DNA of 11,079 nt from Gammaproteobacteria bacterium (GTDB lineage: Bacteria > Pseudomonadota > Gammaproteobacteria > Steroidobacterales > Rariloculaceae), in contig JAFGNC010000495.1 of the NCBI GenBank assembly GCA_016927175.1, positions 1 to 11,079 on the forward strand. The letters are read 5' to 3'. Both the position numbers and the translations under genes were made by a program. The notes beneath the pieces are model-generated. The model made no database searches and had not been told where the DNA came from. It worked only from the letters and a program-made list of their open reading frames with translations. Position 1 is the stretch's first letter; each line of letters starts with the position of its first letter. Below are positions 1 to 5,686 of the stretch, piece after piece.

Positions 1-1
1 C

Positions 2-1366
2 AGCGGACGCTCCGAGTTCGCGTTCTCGCTCGACGGCCGGCCGCTGGCCGCGTCCGTGACGACGAACGAGGGGTCCTCGGCAGTCGGCGGCATGTGGCCC
101 GGGCTGCAAGTCGACGGGGTCATGGATAGCGACGGCGTCGATCGCTTAGCCGTCCGATTCGAGGACGGCGCGGTGTCCTTGTCCGGATACGGATTCTCGG
201 CTCGCGGCATCGACGGCGCTGCCGATTGGCGCGACGGATCGCTGGTCGCGTCGGCCCTGCACGTCGCGACGCTCGAAAGCCTCGCTTCGCCCGCGTGGAT
301 CGCGCCGGTCGCGATTGACGCCGAGGCCGCCGATGACGGCGGTGACCTCGCGTTCGAGGCTTCGGCTTCGGATCCGCTCGGCACGTTCGTGCTCGATGCT
401 TCGGGACGGCACGGGCCCGAGCGGACGAGCGCCGCGATCCGGCTGTATCCGATCCGTTTCGTGCCCGGCGCGACCGAGATATCCGATCTTTCGCCGCGGC
501 TGGCCGAATGGGTCACGGAGGCGGCCGGGCTCGTCGAGTTCGAGGGCCGAGTCGAGCGGACTGAGGAAGGGCTCACCGGCGCCGGGACGTTGCAGCTCCA
601 GGGTTTGTCCGCGACCGTCTCGGGTGTGCCGATCGAAGATGTCCGGTCGGAGATCCGCCTCGCGAGCCTGCTTCCGCCGGCGACCGAGCCCGCTCAGACG
701 TTGACCATAGCGCGTGTCGACCTCGGGATGCCCCTCGAGGACGGCGTCGCCGTGTTCGACCTGGCCGACAACGGGCGTCTTTCCGTAGAGCGGCTCGATT
801 TCGCTTTCGCGGGCGGACGCCTTTTCGCGGAGCCGTTCACAGTCGATTCAGTTGCGCGGGGCGATATTGGCTTCGTGCTCAGAGCGGAGGACGTCCAGTT
901 GGCCGAGTTTCTCGCGTCGAGCCGGATAGAGGGTATCGCCGGATCGGGTACGCTGTCCGGGCGTATGCCGGTGCGGCTGTCCGACGGCGGCATTCGGCTC
1001 GACGACGGCGTGCTCGCGGCGGAGACGGACGGCGTGCTGCGGTACACGCCCGATGATCTGCCGGATTTTCTCCGTGGTGACGATGTACGATCGAAAATGC
1101 TGCGCGAAGTGCTGACCAACTTTCACTATGACGATCTGTCGCTGGCCGTCTCGGGAGAGTCCGGAGAGGGCGGCGCGCAGAGGCTTACGCTGAACGCTCG
1201 CGGCGCGAATCCGGATTTCCTGGAGGGGCATCCGATCGAGCTCGCATTCAATTTCACAGGGCCGCTGCTCGGTGCGGTGCGCAGCGCGGTCGATCTGTCC
1301 GGCGCTGCGGAGCTCGAGGAGCGCTTCGAGCAGCAGGAAGCCGATAACGAGGAGAATTCTCGATGA
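2..1366 (+). CDS. ydbH: YdbH-like intermembrane phospholipid transport protein, C-terminal part (5' truncated by window)
   Basis: The frame is open from the left edge without a stop, so this is the 3' part (about 454 codons) of a longer gene; the GTG at 56 is internal. Family knowledge: YdbH is an AsmA-like protein of roughly 880 residues in E. coli that forms a beta-rich groove bridging inner and outer membranes for phospholipid movement, working with the lipoprotein YnbE and with YdbL. What is seen is a repetitive, beta-strand-like protein with alternating hydrophobic residues, many Gly/Asp turns and no catalytic motif. It ends in a charged Glu-rich tail. The identification rests largely on the two genes that follow, which match YnbE and YdbL in size and features and form a tight operon with it (4-bp ATGA overlap with the next start). 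Another AsmA/TamB-like protein is possible on sequence alone, but the gene order makes YdbH the best reading. Confidence 0.75.
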   Translation, partial: SGRSEFAFSLDGRPLAASVTTNEGSSAVGGMWPGLQVDGVMDSDGVDRLAVRFEDGAVSLSGYGFSARGIDGAADWRDGSLVASALHVATLESLASPAWIAPVAIDAEAADDGGDLAFEASASDPLGTFVLDASGRHGPERTSAAIRLYPIRFVPGATEISDLSPRLAEWVTEAAGLVEFEGRVERTEEGLTGAGTLQLQGLSATVSGVPIEDVRSEIRLASLLPPATEPAQTLTIARVDLGMPLEDGVAVFDLADNGRLSVERLDFAFAGGRLFAEPFTVDSVARGDIGFVLRAEDVQLAEFLASSRIEGIAGSGTLSGRMPVRLSDGGIRLDDGVLAAETDGVLRYTPDDLPDFLRGDDVRSKMLREVLTNFHYDDLSLAVSGESGEGGAQRLTLNARGANPDFLEGHPIELAFNFTGPLLGAVRSAVDLSGAAELEERFEQQEADNEENSR

Positions 1367-1602
1367 ATGAAATTCATGCGGCGCGCGGAGCCGCAGGTAT
1401 CGTGATCGCGTCGGCCCTGATGTCGGCTTGCGCGGTCAAGCTGCAAGCGCCGGACGAGCCGATTCGTTTCGACGTGAATGTGAACATCACCGAGCAGAAG
1501 CGCCTCGAGATCGACCAGGAGCTGCTGGCCCTGATCCGGCGGAATCCCGAGCTGTTCGGTCTTACAGCCGGCGACCTCACCGGCGTTGCGGAGGAGCAGT
1601 GA
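1363..1602 (+). CDS. ynbE: YnbE-like outer-membrane lipoprotein
   Basis: A 79-residue lipoprotein. A short N-terminal hydrophobic stretch (about residues 9-22) ends in a lipobox, Leu-Met-Ser-Ala-Cys, with Cys23 as the lipidated residue. The mature part carries a Pro-Asp-Glu-Pro-Ile segment, then an alternating strand (Phe-Asp-Val-Asn-Val-Asn-Ile) and a Leu-rich helix, which is the pattern of the YnbE family. In E. coli YnbE is the outer-membrane partner that stacks on the C-terminal end of YdbH to complete the lipid bridge. The ATG overlaps the ydbH stop as ATGA. A GAGGAG ribosome site at 1349-1354 lies 8 nt upstream, which suggests translational coupling and matched amounts of the two partners. 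Only 2 nt separate its stop from the next gene. Confidence 0.85.
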   Translation: MNEIHAARGAAGIVIASALMSACAVKLQAPDEPIRFDVNVNITEQKRLEIDQELLALIRRNPELFGLTAGDLTGVAEEQ

Positions 1603-1604
1603 TC

Positions 1605-1937
1605 ATGGCGCTCGTCGAAAGATTCTGGATTTTGATGACGTTGCTTGCAGTAAGCTTCGCCGCATACGCCCAGAGCGATCTGGCGAGCGCAAAGGCGCAG
1701 GGACTGATCGGCGAGCGTCCGGACGGTCTCGTCGCGGTCGTCGCCGATTCGACGCCGGCGCTTCAGTCGCTCGCCTCCGGCGTCAATGCGGAAAGAATGG
1801 CCGAATATCGGCAGATCGCCGAGGAGACGGACGCGCCGCTCGAGGCCGTGCAGGCGCGCGCCGGCCGCCAGATCATCGAACGGCTGCCCGCCGGCCAGTA
1901 CTTCATGGACGCCGCGGGGCGCTGGCGGCAAAAATAG
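1605..1937 (+). CDS. ydbL: YdbL-like (DUF1318) exported protein
   Basis: A 110-residue protein, close to the 108 of E. coli YdbL. A Sec signal peptide is visible (residues 1-22: Arg6, then a hydrophobic run ending Ala-Ala-Tyr-Ala before Gln23), so it should be periplasmic. The mature part has the DUF1318 pattern: a 'lysine-glycine-leucine-Ile-Gly-Glu' segment near residues 30-37, a helix with paired Asn/Arg residues, and a C-terminal 'Gly-Gln-Tyr-Phe' segment before a basic end. YdbL is reported as a helper of the YdbH-YnbE bridge; its exact role is not known to me. ATG 1605 is chosen because it begins the signal peptide and has GGAGGAG at 1590-1596, 8 nt upstream; the frame is open further upstream (to 1428) but that part only overlaps ynbE. 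It is the third gene of the operon. Confidence 0.85.
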   Translation: MALVERFWILMTLLAVSFAAYAQSDLASAKAQGLIGERPDGLVAVVADSTPALQSLASGVNAERMAEYRQIAEETDAPLEAVQARAGRQIIERLPAGQYFMDAAGRWRQK

Positions 1938-1968
1938 CGGACCCTATGTGACGGCAGGGCTCGAGCTC

Positions 1969-1982
1969 GGGAGCGAACCACG
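1969..1982 (+). promoter_or_regulatory. Ribosome binding site with ACG start candidate
   Basis: GGGAG at 1969-1973 is followed after 6 nt by ACG (1980-1982) and then AAA CGC, the usual beginning of a signal peptide. No ATG, GTG or TTG lies in this frame between the stop at 1935-1937 and GTG 2145. The site therefore decides the start: ACG used as a rare start, or an ATG that has mutated or been misread in one base. Confidence 0.5.
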
Positions 1983-2981
1983 AAACGCCTTTTCCTTTCG
2001 GTACCGCTGGCCGCGCTCGCCGGCGCCGGGCTGCCGCCGGAGGCCTTCGCGCAGCCCGCGGCCGCTCCGGGTTCGGGCGCCGACGCCGTTGCGGCGGCTC
2101 GCAAGCTCGTCGCAAGCGCCGAGACGGCGTACGTCTCCGACTACGTGTCGTTCGCCGGGGCCGACGCGTCCGGCAGGGCGGCGTTCGCCCTCGACACGAA
2201 TCGCGGCCGCGCGGCCGGTGATTACCAGGCGGAGCATTTCGTAGCGATGTACGACGAGCGCACGGGCTGGGTCCACCTGGAAGGCTATACGGACTACCCG
2301 AACACCGAGAGAGCGCTGCTCGACTATCCCGATTCGCCGTACTTCGACTTCGCCGGTGCGCCCTATGCGCTCGAGTCGATAGCGTCCCCCGTCAACGGGC
2401 TCAGCCTGAGCATCGGGCCGCTCGAGCCGCGCGTCACGACACGGTCCGACTCGACCCTGTTCTCGATGGCCTCGGCTCCGGCCACACTATCCTGGAGCGG
2501 CCGCACGTTCGAGGGCCGCGTCATCTACGAGTTCCTGGCCATGCGGGACGAGAACCGTCTGGCCCGCGGCATTTCGGGACTTCTGGAAGTGCTGACGGCA
2601 GGGCCGGATTTCCAGGGCCTGTATCTGGCGACCGAAACCGGGGATCTTTACGTCCACTCCGCGCCGGCCTCGGCCGCGGCTTCGACCGGGAACCCGCTCA
2701 TGGCCTTCTGGGCCGCGGCAGAGCGGAATCTGCGGGCCGACGACGTCCGCTTCGACGTCACCGCTTTCGACGCGGCTCCCGGCTTCTATCGCTGGCCCGC
2801 ATCCTGGAGCGTGCGCTGGCGGAGCGACTGCGGCGCGGCGCAGTTGTCCGTGCGATCGCTCGATCACGACACGCAGGCGAACTGGATCACCGGCGGTTTC
2901 GCGATGCGAGCCGTCGAGGGCGAGATCGTCTGCGGCGCCGAGTCGATGCCGGTTTTCGGCTTCGCGGAGCTGATTCGTTGA
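1980..2981 (+). CDS. Exported protein of unknown function; natural start appears to be ACG (first canonical start GTG 2145)
   Basis: I do not recognise the family. The first ATG/GTG/TTG in this frame is GTG 2145 (278 residues), but it cuts into a clear coding region. The frame is open upstream, and the codons from 1980 read Thr-Lys-Arg-Leu-Phe-Leu-Ser-Val-Pro-Leu-Ala-Ala-Leu, a normal signal peptide ending Ala-Phe-Ala before Gln25. ACG at 1980 sits 6 nt after GGGAG (1969-1973), just where ATG would be expected. From there the protein is 333 residues. The mature part is rich in Trp/Tyr/Phe and strand-like, with a Gly-Trp-Val-His-Leu-Glu-Gly-Tyr segment and only two Cys, both near the C-terminus (one in an Arg-Ser-Asp-Cys-Gly segment), that could form a disulfide. 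It lies 42 bp after ydbL and may belong to the same operon; its stop overlaps the next start. A beta-barrel or lipocalin-like periplasmic fold is a guess. If ACG is not used, this gene is N-terminally damaged. Confidence 0.7.
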   Translation, partial: TKRLFLSVPLAALAGAGLPPEAFAQPAAAPGSGADAVAAARKLVASAETAYVSDYVSFAGADASGRAAFALDTNRGRAAGDYQAEHFVAMYDERTGWVHLEGYTDYPNTERALLDYPDSPYFDFAGAPYALESIASPVNGLSLSIGPLEPRVTTRSDSTLFSMASAPATLSWSGRTFEGRVIYEFLAMRDENRLARGISGLLEVLTAGPDFQGLYLATETGDLYVHSAPASAAASTGNPLMAFWAAAERNLRADDVRFDVTAFDAAPGFYRWPASWSVRWRSDCGAAQLSVRSLDHDTQANWITGGFAMRAVEGEIVCGAESMPVFGFAELIR

Positions 2982-3943
2982 GCGCTGCGCCTTATCTCAG
3001 CCGCCGCGAGATCGAGGCGGCAATCGAAGTCGTCCGGCCGCTCGTGCTCGAGACGCCGCTGCTCGCGTGGCCTCAGATCTCCCGCGCCGCCGGGTGTGAG
3101 CTGTGGGTCAAGCACGAGAACCACACGCCGATCGGCGCGTTCAAGATACGCGGCGGGCTTACGTACATGCGCAGCTTCCAGGACGCCGGCCGGCTGCCGC
3201 GCGGCGTGGTCGCGGGCACTCGGGGCAACCACGGGCAAAGCGTAGCGCTCGCCGCCGCGCGGCTCGGCCTCGGGGCGACGATCGTCGTGCCGAAAGGGAA
3301 CAGCGCCGAGAAGAACGACGCGATGGCCGCTTTCGGCGCCGACGTCGTCGTGCACGGCGAGGACTTTCAGGAGGCGCTCGAGCACGCCGCGGCGCTTGCC
3401 GAGCGCGACGGGCTGCATTTCGTGCCGGCGTTCGACCGCCGTCTGGTCGTCGGCGTGGCGACCTATGCGTGGGAGCTCTTTCAGCGCCAGCCGGACCTCG
3501 ACCGCGTCTACGTGCCGGTCGGGCTAGGTTCCGGTATCTGCGGGACGATCGCCGCGCGGGATGCGCTCGGACGCAAAGCCGCCGTCGTCGGCGTCGTCGC
3601 GGAGAACGCACCGGCGTACGCGCGGTCGTTCGAGGCGCGTGCGCCGCGATCGGTGCCGCCTCGGCCGACGATCGCCGACGGCGTCGCGTGCCGGACACCG
3701 AACGACGAAGCGCTCGACGTGATCCTGCGCGGCGCCGAGCGCATCGTCGCGGTCGGCGAGGAGGAGGTTCGCGGCGCGATGCGTCTCCTTTACCGCGCGA
3801 CGCACAACCTTGCCGAAGGCGCCGGGGCGCTCGCGCTCGCGGCCGCGATCAAGGAGCGGCCCGGCAGGAACGAGCGCGTTGCGGTGATCCTGTCGGGCGG
3901 CAACGTCGATTGGCCCGTGTACGAGGCCGCGCATCGTCGTTGA
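2978..3943 (+). CDS. PLP-dependent threonine/serine dehydratase-like enzyme
   Basis: A 321-residue fold-type II PLP enzyme, about the size of catabolic threonine dehydratase (about 329) or serine racemase, without the C-terminal ACT regulatory domain of biosynthetic IlvA. Seen: the PLP lysine in Gly-Ala-Phe-Lys56-Ile-Arg-Gly; the substrate loop Gly-Thr-Arg-Gly-Asn-His-Gly (80-86), a variant of the usual Ser-x-Gly-Asn-His-Gly; a phosphate loop Gly-Leu-Gly-Ser-Gly-Ile-Cys-Gly (182-189) in place of the usual Gly-rich stretch; and Ser-Gly-Gly-Asn (306-309) near the cofactor ring nitrogen. The family deaminates L-threonine or L-serine to 2-oxobutanoate or pyruvate in the cytoplasm, or acts on related amino acids (hydroxyaspartate, racemisation); the exact substrate cannot be told here. 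The TTG start is chosen because it overlaps the previous TGA (TTGA) and has GGAG at 2966-2969, 8 nt upstream. Confidence 0.85.
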   Translation: MSAAPYLSRREIEAAIEVVRPLVLETPLLAWPQISRAAGCELWVKHENHTPIGAFKIRGGLTYMRSFQDAGRLPRGVVAGTRGNHGQSVALAAARLGLGATIVVPKGNSAEKNDAMAAFGADVVVHGEDFQEALEHAAALAERDGLHFVPAFDRRLVVGVATYAWELFQRQPDLDRVYVPVGLGSGICGTIAARDALGRKAAVVGVVAENAPAYARSFEARAPRSVPPRPTIADGVACRTPNDEALDVILRGAERIVAVGEEEVRGAMRLLYRATHNLAEGAGALALAAAIKERPGRNERVAVILSGGNVDWPVYEAAHRR

Positions 3944-4169
3944 CTCTGTCTACTTGGGCACCGGGCGCTTGCGCGGCGAGAGGTGACAGTAACGCAACGA
4001 ATTTTTTGCACTGGGCGCCAGCGTGGCGTACGAGTCACGGCCCGGATAGTGGCGCCTACCCCGCACGTTCGCGAGTAGTGCAGGCCGTTGCGCCTCGGTG
4101 TATGTTAGCGCTTGGAAACATGCAGTCGTGCATCGCGGACCGATCGCCCTCGGCTTCGGGGAGGTCATG
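3944..4169. other. Intergenic region upstream of the LuxR-like gene
   Basis: This 226-bp gap has no supported gene. GC drops compared with the dehydratase gene. It holds an inverted repeat, GGCGCCA (4014-4020) with TGGCGCC (4050-4056), spaced 29 bp, and a short T run at 4002-4007. No strong hairpin-plus-T-tract terminator follows the dehydratase, and I could not place a convincing -35/-10 pair. An open frame from GTG 4098 runs into the next gene, but the strong ribosome site at 4158-4164 argues that translation begins at 4170. Confidence 0.4.
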
Positions 4170-4172
4170 ATG
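4158..4172 (+). promoter_or_regulatory. Ribosome binding site that decides the LuxR-like start
   Basis: GGGGAGG at 4158-4164 is a strong Shine-Dalgarno match. Two ATG codons follow at 4167 and 4170. The first is only 2 nt away and the second 5 nt away, so 4170 is the better start. It excludes the longer GTG 4098 reading. Confidence 0.65.
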
Positions 4173-4874
4173 ACGAATGAGAGCACCTCGCTGGACGGCC
4201 GGCCAGCGGTTTGGCTCGTCGCCGCAGCAGGATTGCCCAGGCCATCTCGTGGATTGATTGCCCGCATATGTCTGCGGAGCTCGAGCTTCACCCTCTGTCG
4301 CCAAGCTTTTCGTCAGCCGAACATCCGCGAGCTTACTCGACTCGCGCCGCACTTGCTGCTGCTCGACGATACGGGCCTTGCAGGCCAAGCTCTACAGATG
4401 GCCGCGAGGATCTCCCGAGCAGTACCTACTGCACGGATACTTCTTATGGGCGATTTTCCGGACAACGTAGATGTCGTACAGGTAGTCCGTGCTGGCGTGT
4501 GGGGAGTGATTCCGGGAAACCGAATCCTGCACGAAGCCGAGCGCGCAATGGAAAGCGTGATGCGCGGGGAGGTCTGGTTCAGTCGCAGCATGATCTCGCG
4601 CCTGTTGACTAATGCGGAGCCGCTGCGTCATCGATCGAGCGATGCGCTGTTCCGCCATGCGGGGCTGACATCGCGAGAGCGTGCTGTTGCCCAAGGGGTG
4701 CTGAGGGGGCACACGAACAAGGAAATCGGATCGATGCTCAACATCGCCGAGAGCACCGTCAAGATTCACTTACACAGCATCTACCTGAAGTTGAACGTGC
4801 GAAGACGAACGGAGCTATTCCTGTACGCGCGACGCGGTCCGGTACCGCGCCGCAGACTGGCGGAACGTGGCTGA
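4170..4874 (+). CDS. LuxR-type response regulator with degenerate receiver domain
   Basis: A 234-residue protein with the NarL/FixJ layout. The C-terminal LuxR-type HTH spans about 165-222: Leu-Thr-Ser-Arg-Glu-Arg at 166-171, then Gly-His-Thr-Asn-Lys-Glu-Ile (180-186) and the recognition helix Ala-Glu-Ser-Thr-Val-Lys-Ile-His (193-200), all standard. The N-terminal half (about 12-130) resembles a receiver. It has an Asp pair at 66-67 after a hydrophobic strand, where the phosphorylated Asp would lie, and an Ala-Gly-Val-Trp-Gly strand at 108-112. Key receiver residues are missing. The acidic pair near the N-terminus is replaced by Val-Trp-Leu-Val-Ala-Ala-Ala, and the conserved Lys after the fifth strand is replaced by Ile-Pro-Gly-Asn. 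Phosphorylation-independent control is therefore likely (inference). No histidine kinase is adjacent. GC is visibly lower (hand count 141/240, about 59%, at 4261-4500), consistent with a separate origin. The next gene on the same strand, a small exported protein, is a possible target. Confidence 0.82.
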   Translation: MTNESTSLDGRPAVWLVAAAGLPRPSRGLIARICLRSSSFTLCRQAFRQPNIRELTRLAPHLLLLDDTGLAGQALQMAARISRAVPTARILLMGDFPDNVDVVQVVRAGVWGVIPGNRILHEAERAMESVMRGEVWFSRSMISRLLTNAEPLRHRSSDALFRHAGLTSRERAVAQGVLRGHTNKEIGSMLNIAESTVKIHLHSIYLKLNVRRRTELFLYARRGPVPRRRLAERG

Positions 4875-4900
4875 CGGCGCGGGACGCCGGTATTTCTTCT
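4875..4900 (+). terminator. Candidate intrinsic terminator after the LuxR-like gene
   Basis: Directly after the stop codon, CGGCG (4875-4879) and CGCCG (4885-4889) form a 5-bp GC stem with a 5-nt loop. It is followed by GTATTTCTTCT, a pyrimidine-rich but imperfect T tract. The short stem makes it moderate at best, but position and order fit a Rho-independent terminator. Confidence 0.45.
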
Positions 4901-4915
4901 GCGTGGGCCCACGCA
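4900..4915. promoter_or_regulatory. Perfect 16-bp palindrome, operator candidate
   Basis: TGCGTGGG followed directly by its reverse complement CCCACGCA gives a perfect 16-bp palindrome with no spacer. It lies in the gap between the LuxR-like gene and the exported-protein gene, about 125 bp before the latter's start. Having no loop, it suits a dimeric DNA-binding protein better than an RNA hairpin. The LuxR-like protein is an obvious candidate binder, which is inference only. Confidence 0.4.
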
Positions 4916-4927
4916 ACGATTCTCTCC

Positions 4928-4954
4928 AGCACTTTTCCATAGATCGAAGGTGCT
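4928..4954 (+). promoter_or_regulatory. Inverted repeat / possible 5'-leader hairpin
   Basis: AGCACTTTT (4928-4936) can pair with GAAGGTGCT (4946-4954) as nine base pairs, two of them G-U, with a 9-nt loop. It lies 85 bp before the ATG of the exported-protein gene. It could be an operator or, if transcription begins upstream, a leader hairpin. No T tract follows, so it does not look like a terminator. Confidence 0.3.
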
Positions 4955-5039
4955 AGTACTTCGAGCCGATGTGCCCTCCGGACGACGTCGGCTAGAGTCG
5001 ATTTCCGTTCATGGACGAGTCGATTGTAAGGAGAGAGTC

Positions 5040-5504
5040 ATGAAATATCTGCTCACCGGTCTGCTGGTCGGAACGGTCTCGCTCATCGGTTCACAGTTTG
5101 CAGCTGCGCAAAGCGGTCACTTTATCGACAGGACGGTCGAATGCCACGACGATGGAACGACGGTGGACTGTGAAGGAAAGGTTGCGGGCCTCGGTGGCAC
5201 GACTTTCGAGATCCGACTCTCGGCTCCCGGCGTGGCGGCGGTCGAGTGCACGAACCCCGGAGAAAACGTTGCACCGGGTCAGGCACATTCCATCACGGCT
5301 ACTGGGAGCAGCGGCCCTCAGCAGACACCCAGGAACGGCCAGTACGTCTTCGATGTGGAAACCATCCATCCGGCTGCGCCCGCCGGCTCTTGTCCGAATG
5401 ATCAGTGGACGGCGGAGATCGTCGACGTAACGTTCAGCTTCGCCACGCTGACGCTATTCGAAAATGACATCCAGGTCGACTCGATCACGGTACAAGTGCT
5501 TTGA
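5040..5504 (+). CDS. Small exported four-cysteine protein of unknown function
   Basis: I do not recognise the family. The protein has 154 residues with a clear Sec signal peptide: Met-Lys, a hydrophobic core Tyr-Leu-Leu-Thr-Gly-Leu-Leu-Val-Gly, and Ala-Ala-Ala-Gln near residues 21-24. The mature part of about 130 residues has four Cys, in Val-Glu-Cys-His, Val-Asp-Cys-Glu, Val-Glu-Cys-Thr and Gly-Ser-Cys-Pro contexts, enough for two disulfides. Alternating Thr/Val/Ile/Phe strands and a strand-like C-terminus suggest a small all-beta (Ig- or jelly-roll-like) periplasmic or secreted protein. It is acidic and has no catalytic motif. AGGAG at 5029-5033 lies 6 nt before ATG 5040, and an open frame back to 4950 is not needed. 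It stands alone between a regulator upstream and a convergent operon downstream. Its GC (hand count 153/240, about 64%) is lower than that of the flanking operons. Confidence 0.8.
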   Translation: MKYLLTGLLVGTVSLIGSQFAAAQSGHFIDRTVECHDDGTTVDCEGKVAGLGGTTFEIRLSAPGVAAVECTNPGENVAPGQAHSITATGSSGPQQTPRNGQYVFDVETIHPAAPAGSCPNDQWTAEIVDVTFSFATLTLFENDIQVDSITVQVL

Positions 5505-5567
5505 ACACTCTATTCCCGACGCCGTAGATCCTTCTCAGTTGCGGATCGCATTCTGCTGATCAGGACC

Positions 5568-5593
5568 AGGGCGGGGCCGTTGGGCCTCGCCCT
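5568..5593. terminator. Strong hairpin between convergent genes, possible terminator
   Basis: AGGGCGGGGCC (5568-5578) pairs with GGCCTCGCCCT (5583-5593) as an 11-bp, GC-rich stem with one G-U pair and a 4-nt loop. It lies in the 182-bp gap between the exported-protein gene (plus) and the hydrolase gene (minus), where transcripts from both sides should end. Neither side has a good T tract, so it could act as a weak intrinsic terminator, an mRNA 3'-end protector, or a barrier between the two transcripts. Confidence 0.5.
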
Positions 5594-5686
5594 TCATCCG
5601 CGGCGCACCCATCCCTTCGTCTGTGTCAGCCTGATGAAGCTCGCGCCGCGGTGGTTCGGGCCAGCGCCGCAGGTTTGCCGCCATGC

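Noticed and set aside
4098..4169. Longer LuxR-like start at GTG 4098
   Set aside because: No ribosome site before it, while GGGGAGG at 4158-4164 points to ATG 4170.
3103..4170. 355-codon plus-strand open frame over the dehydratase gene
   Set aside because: Same strand, other frame, composed mostly of Arg and Ala; the dehydratase frame has all PLP motifs.
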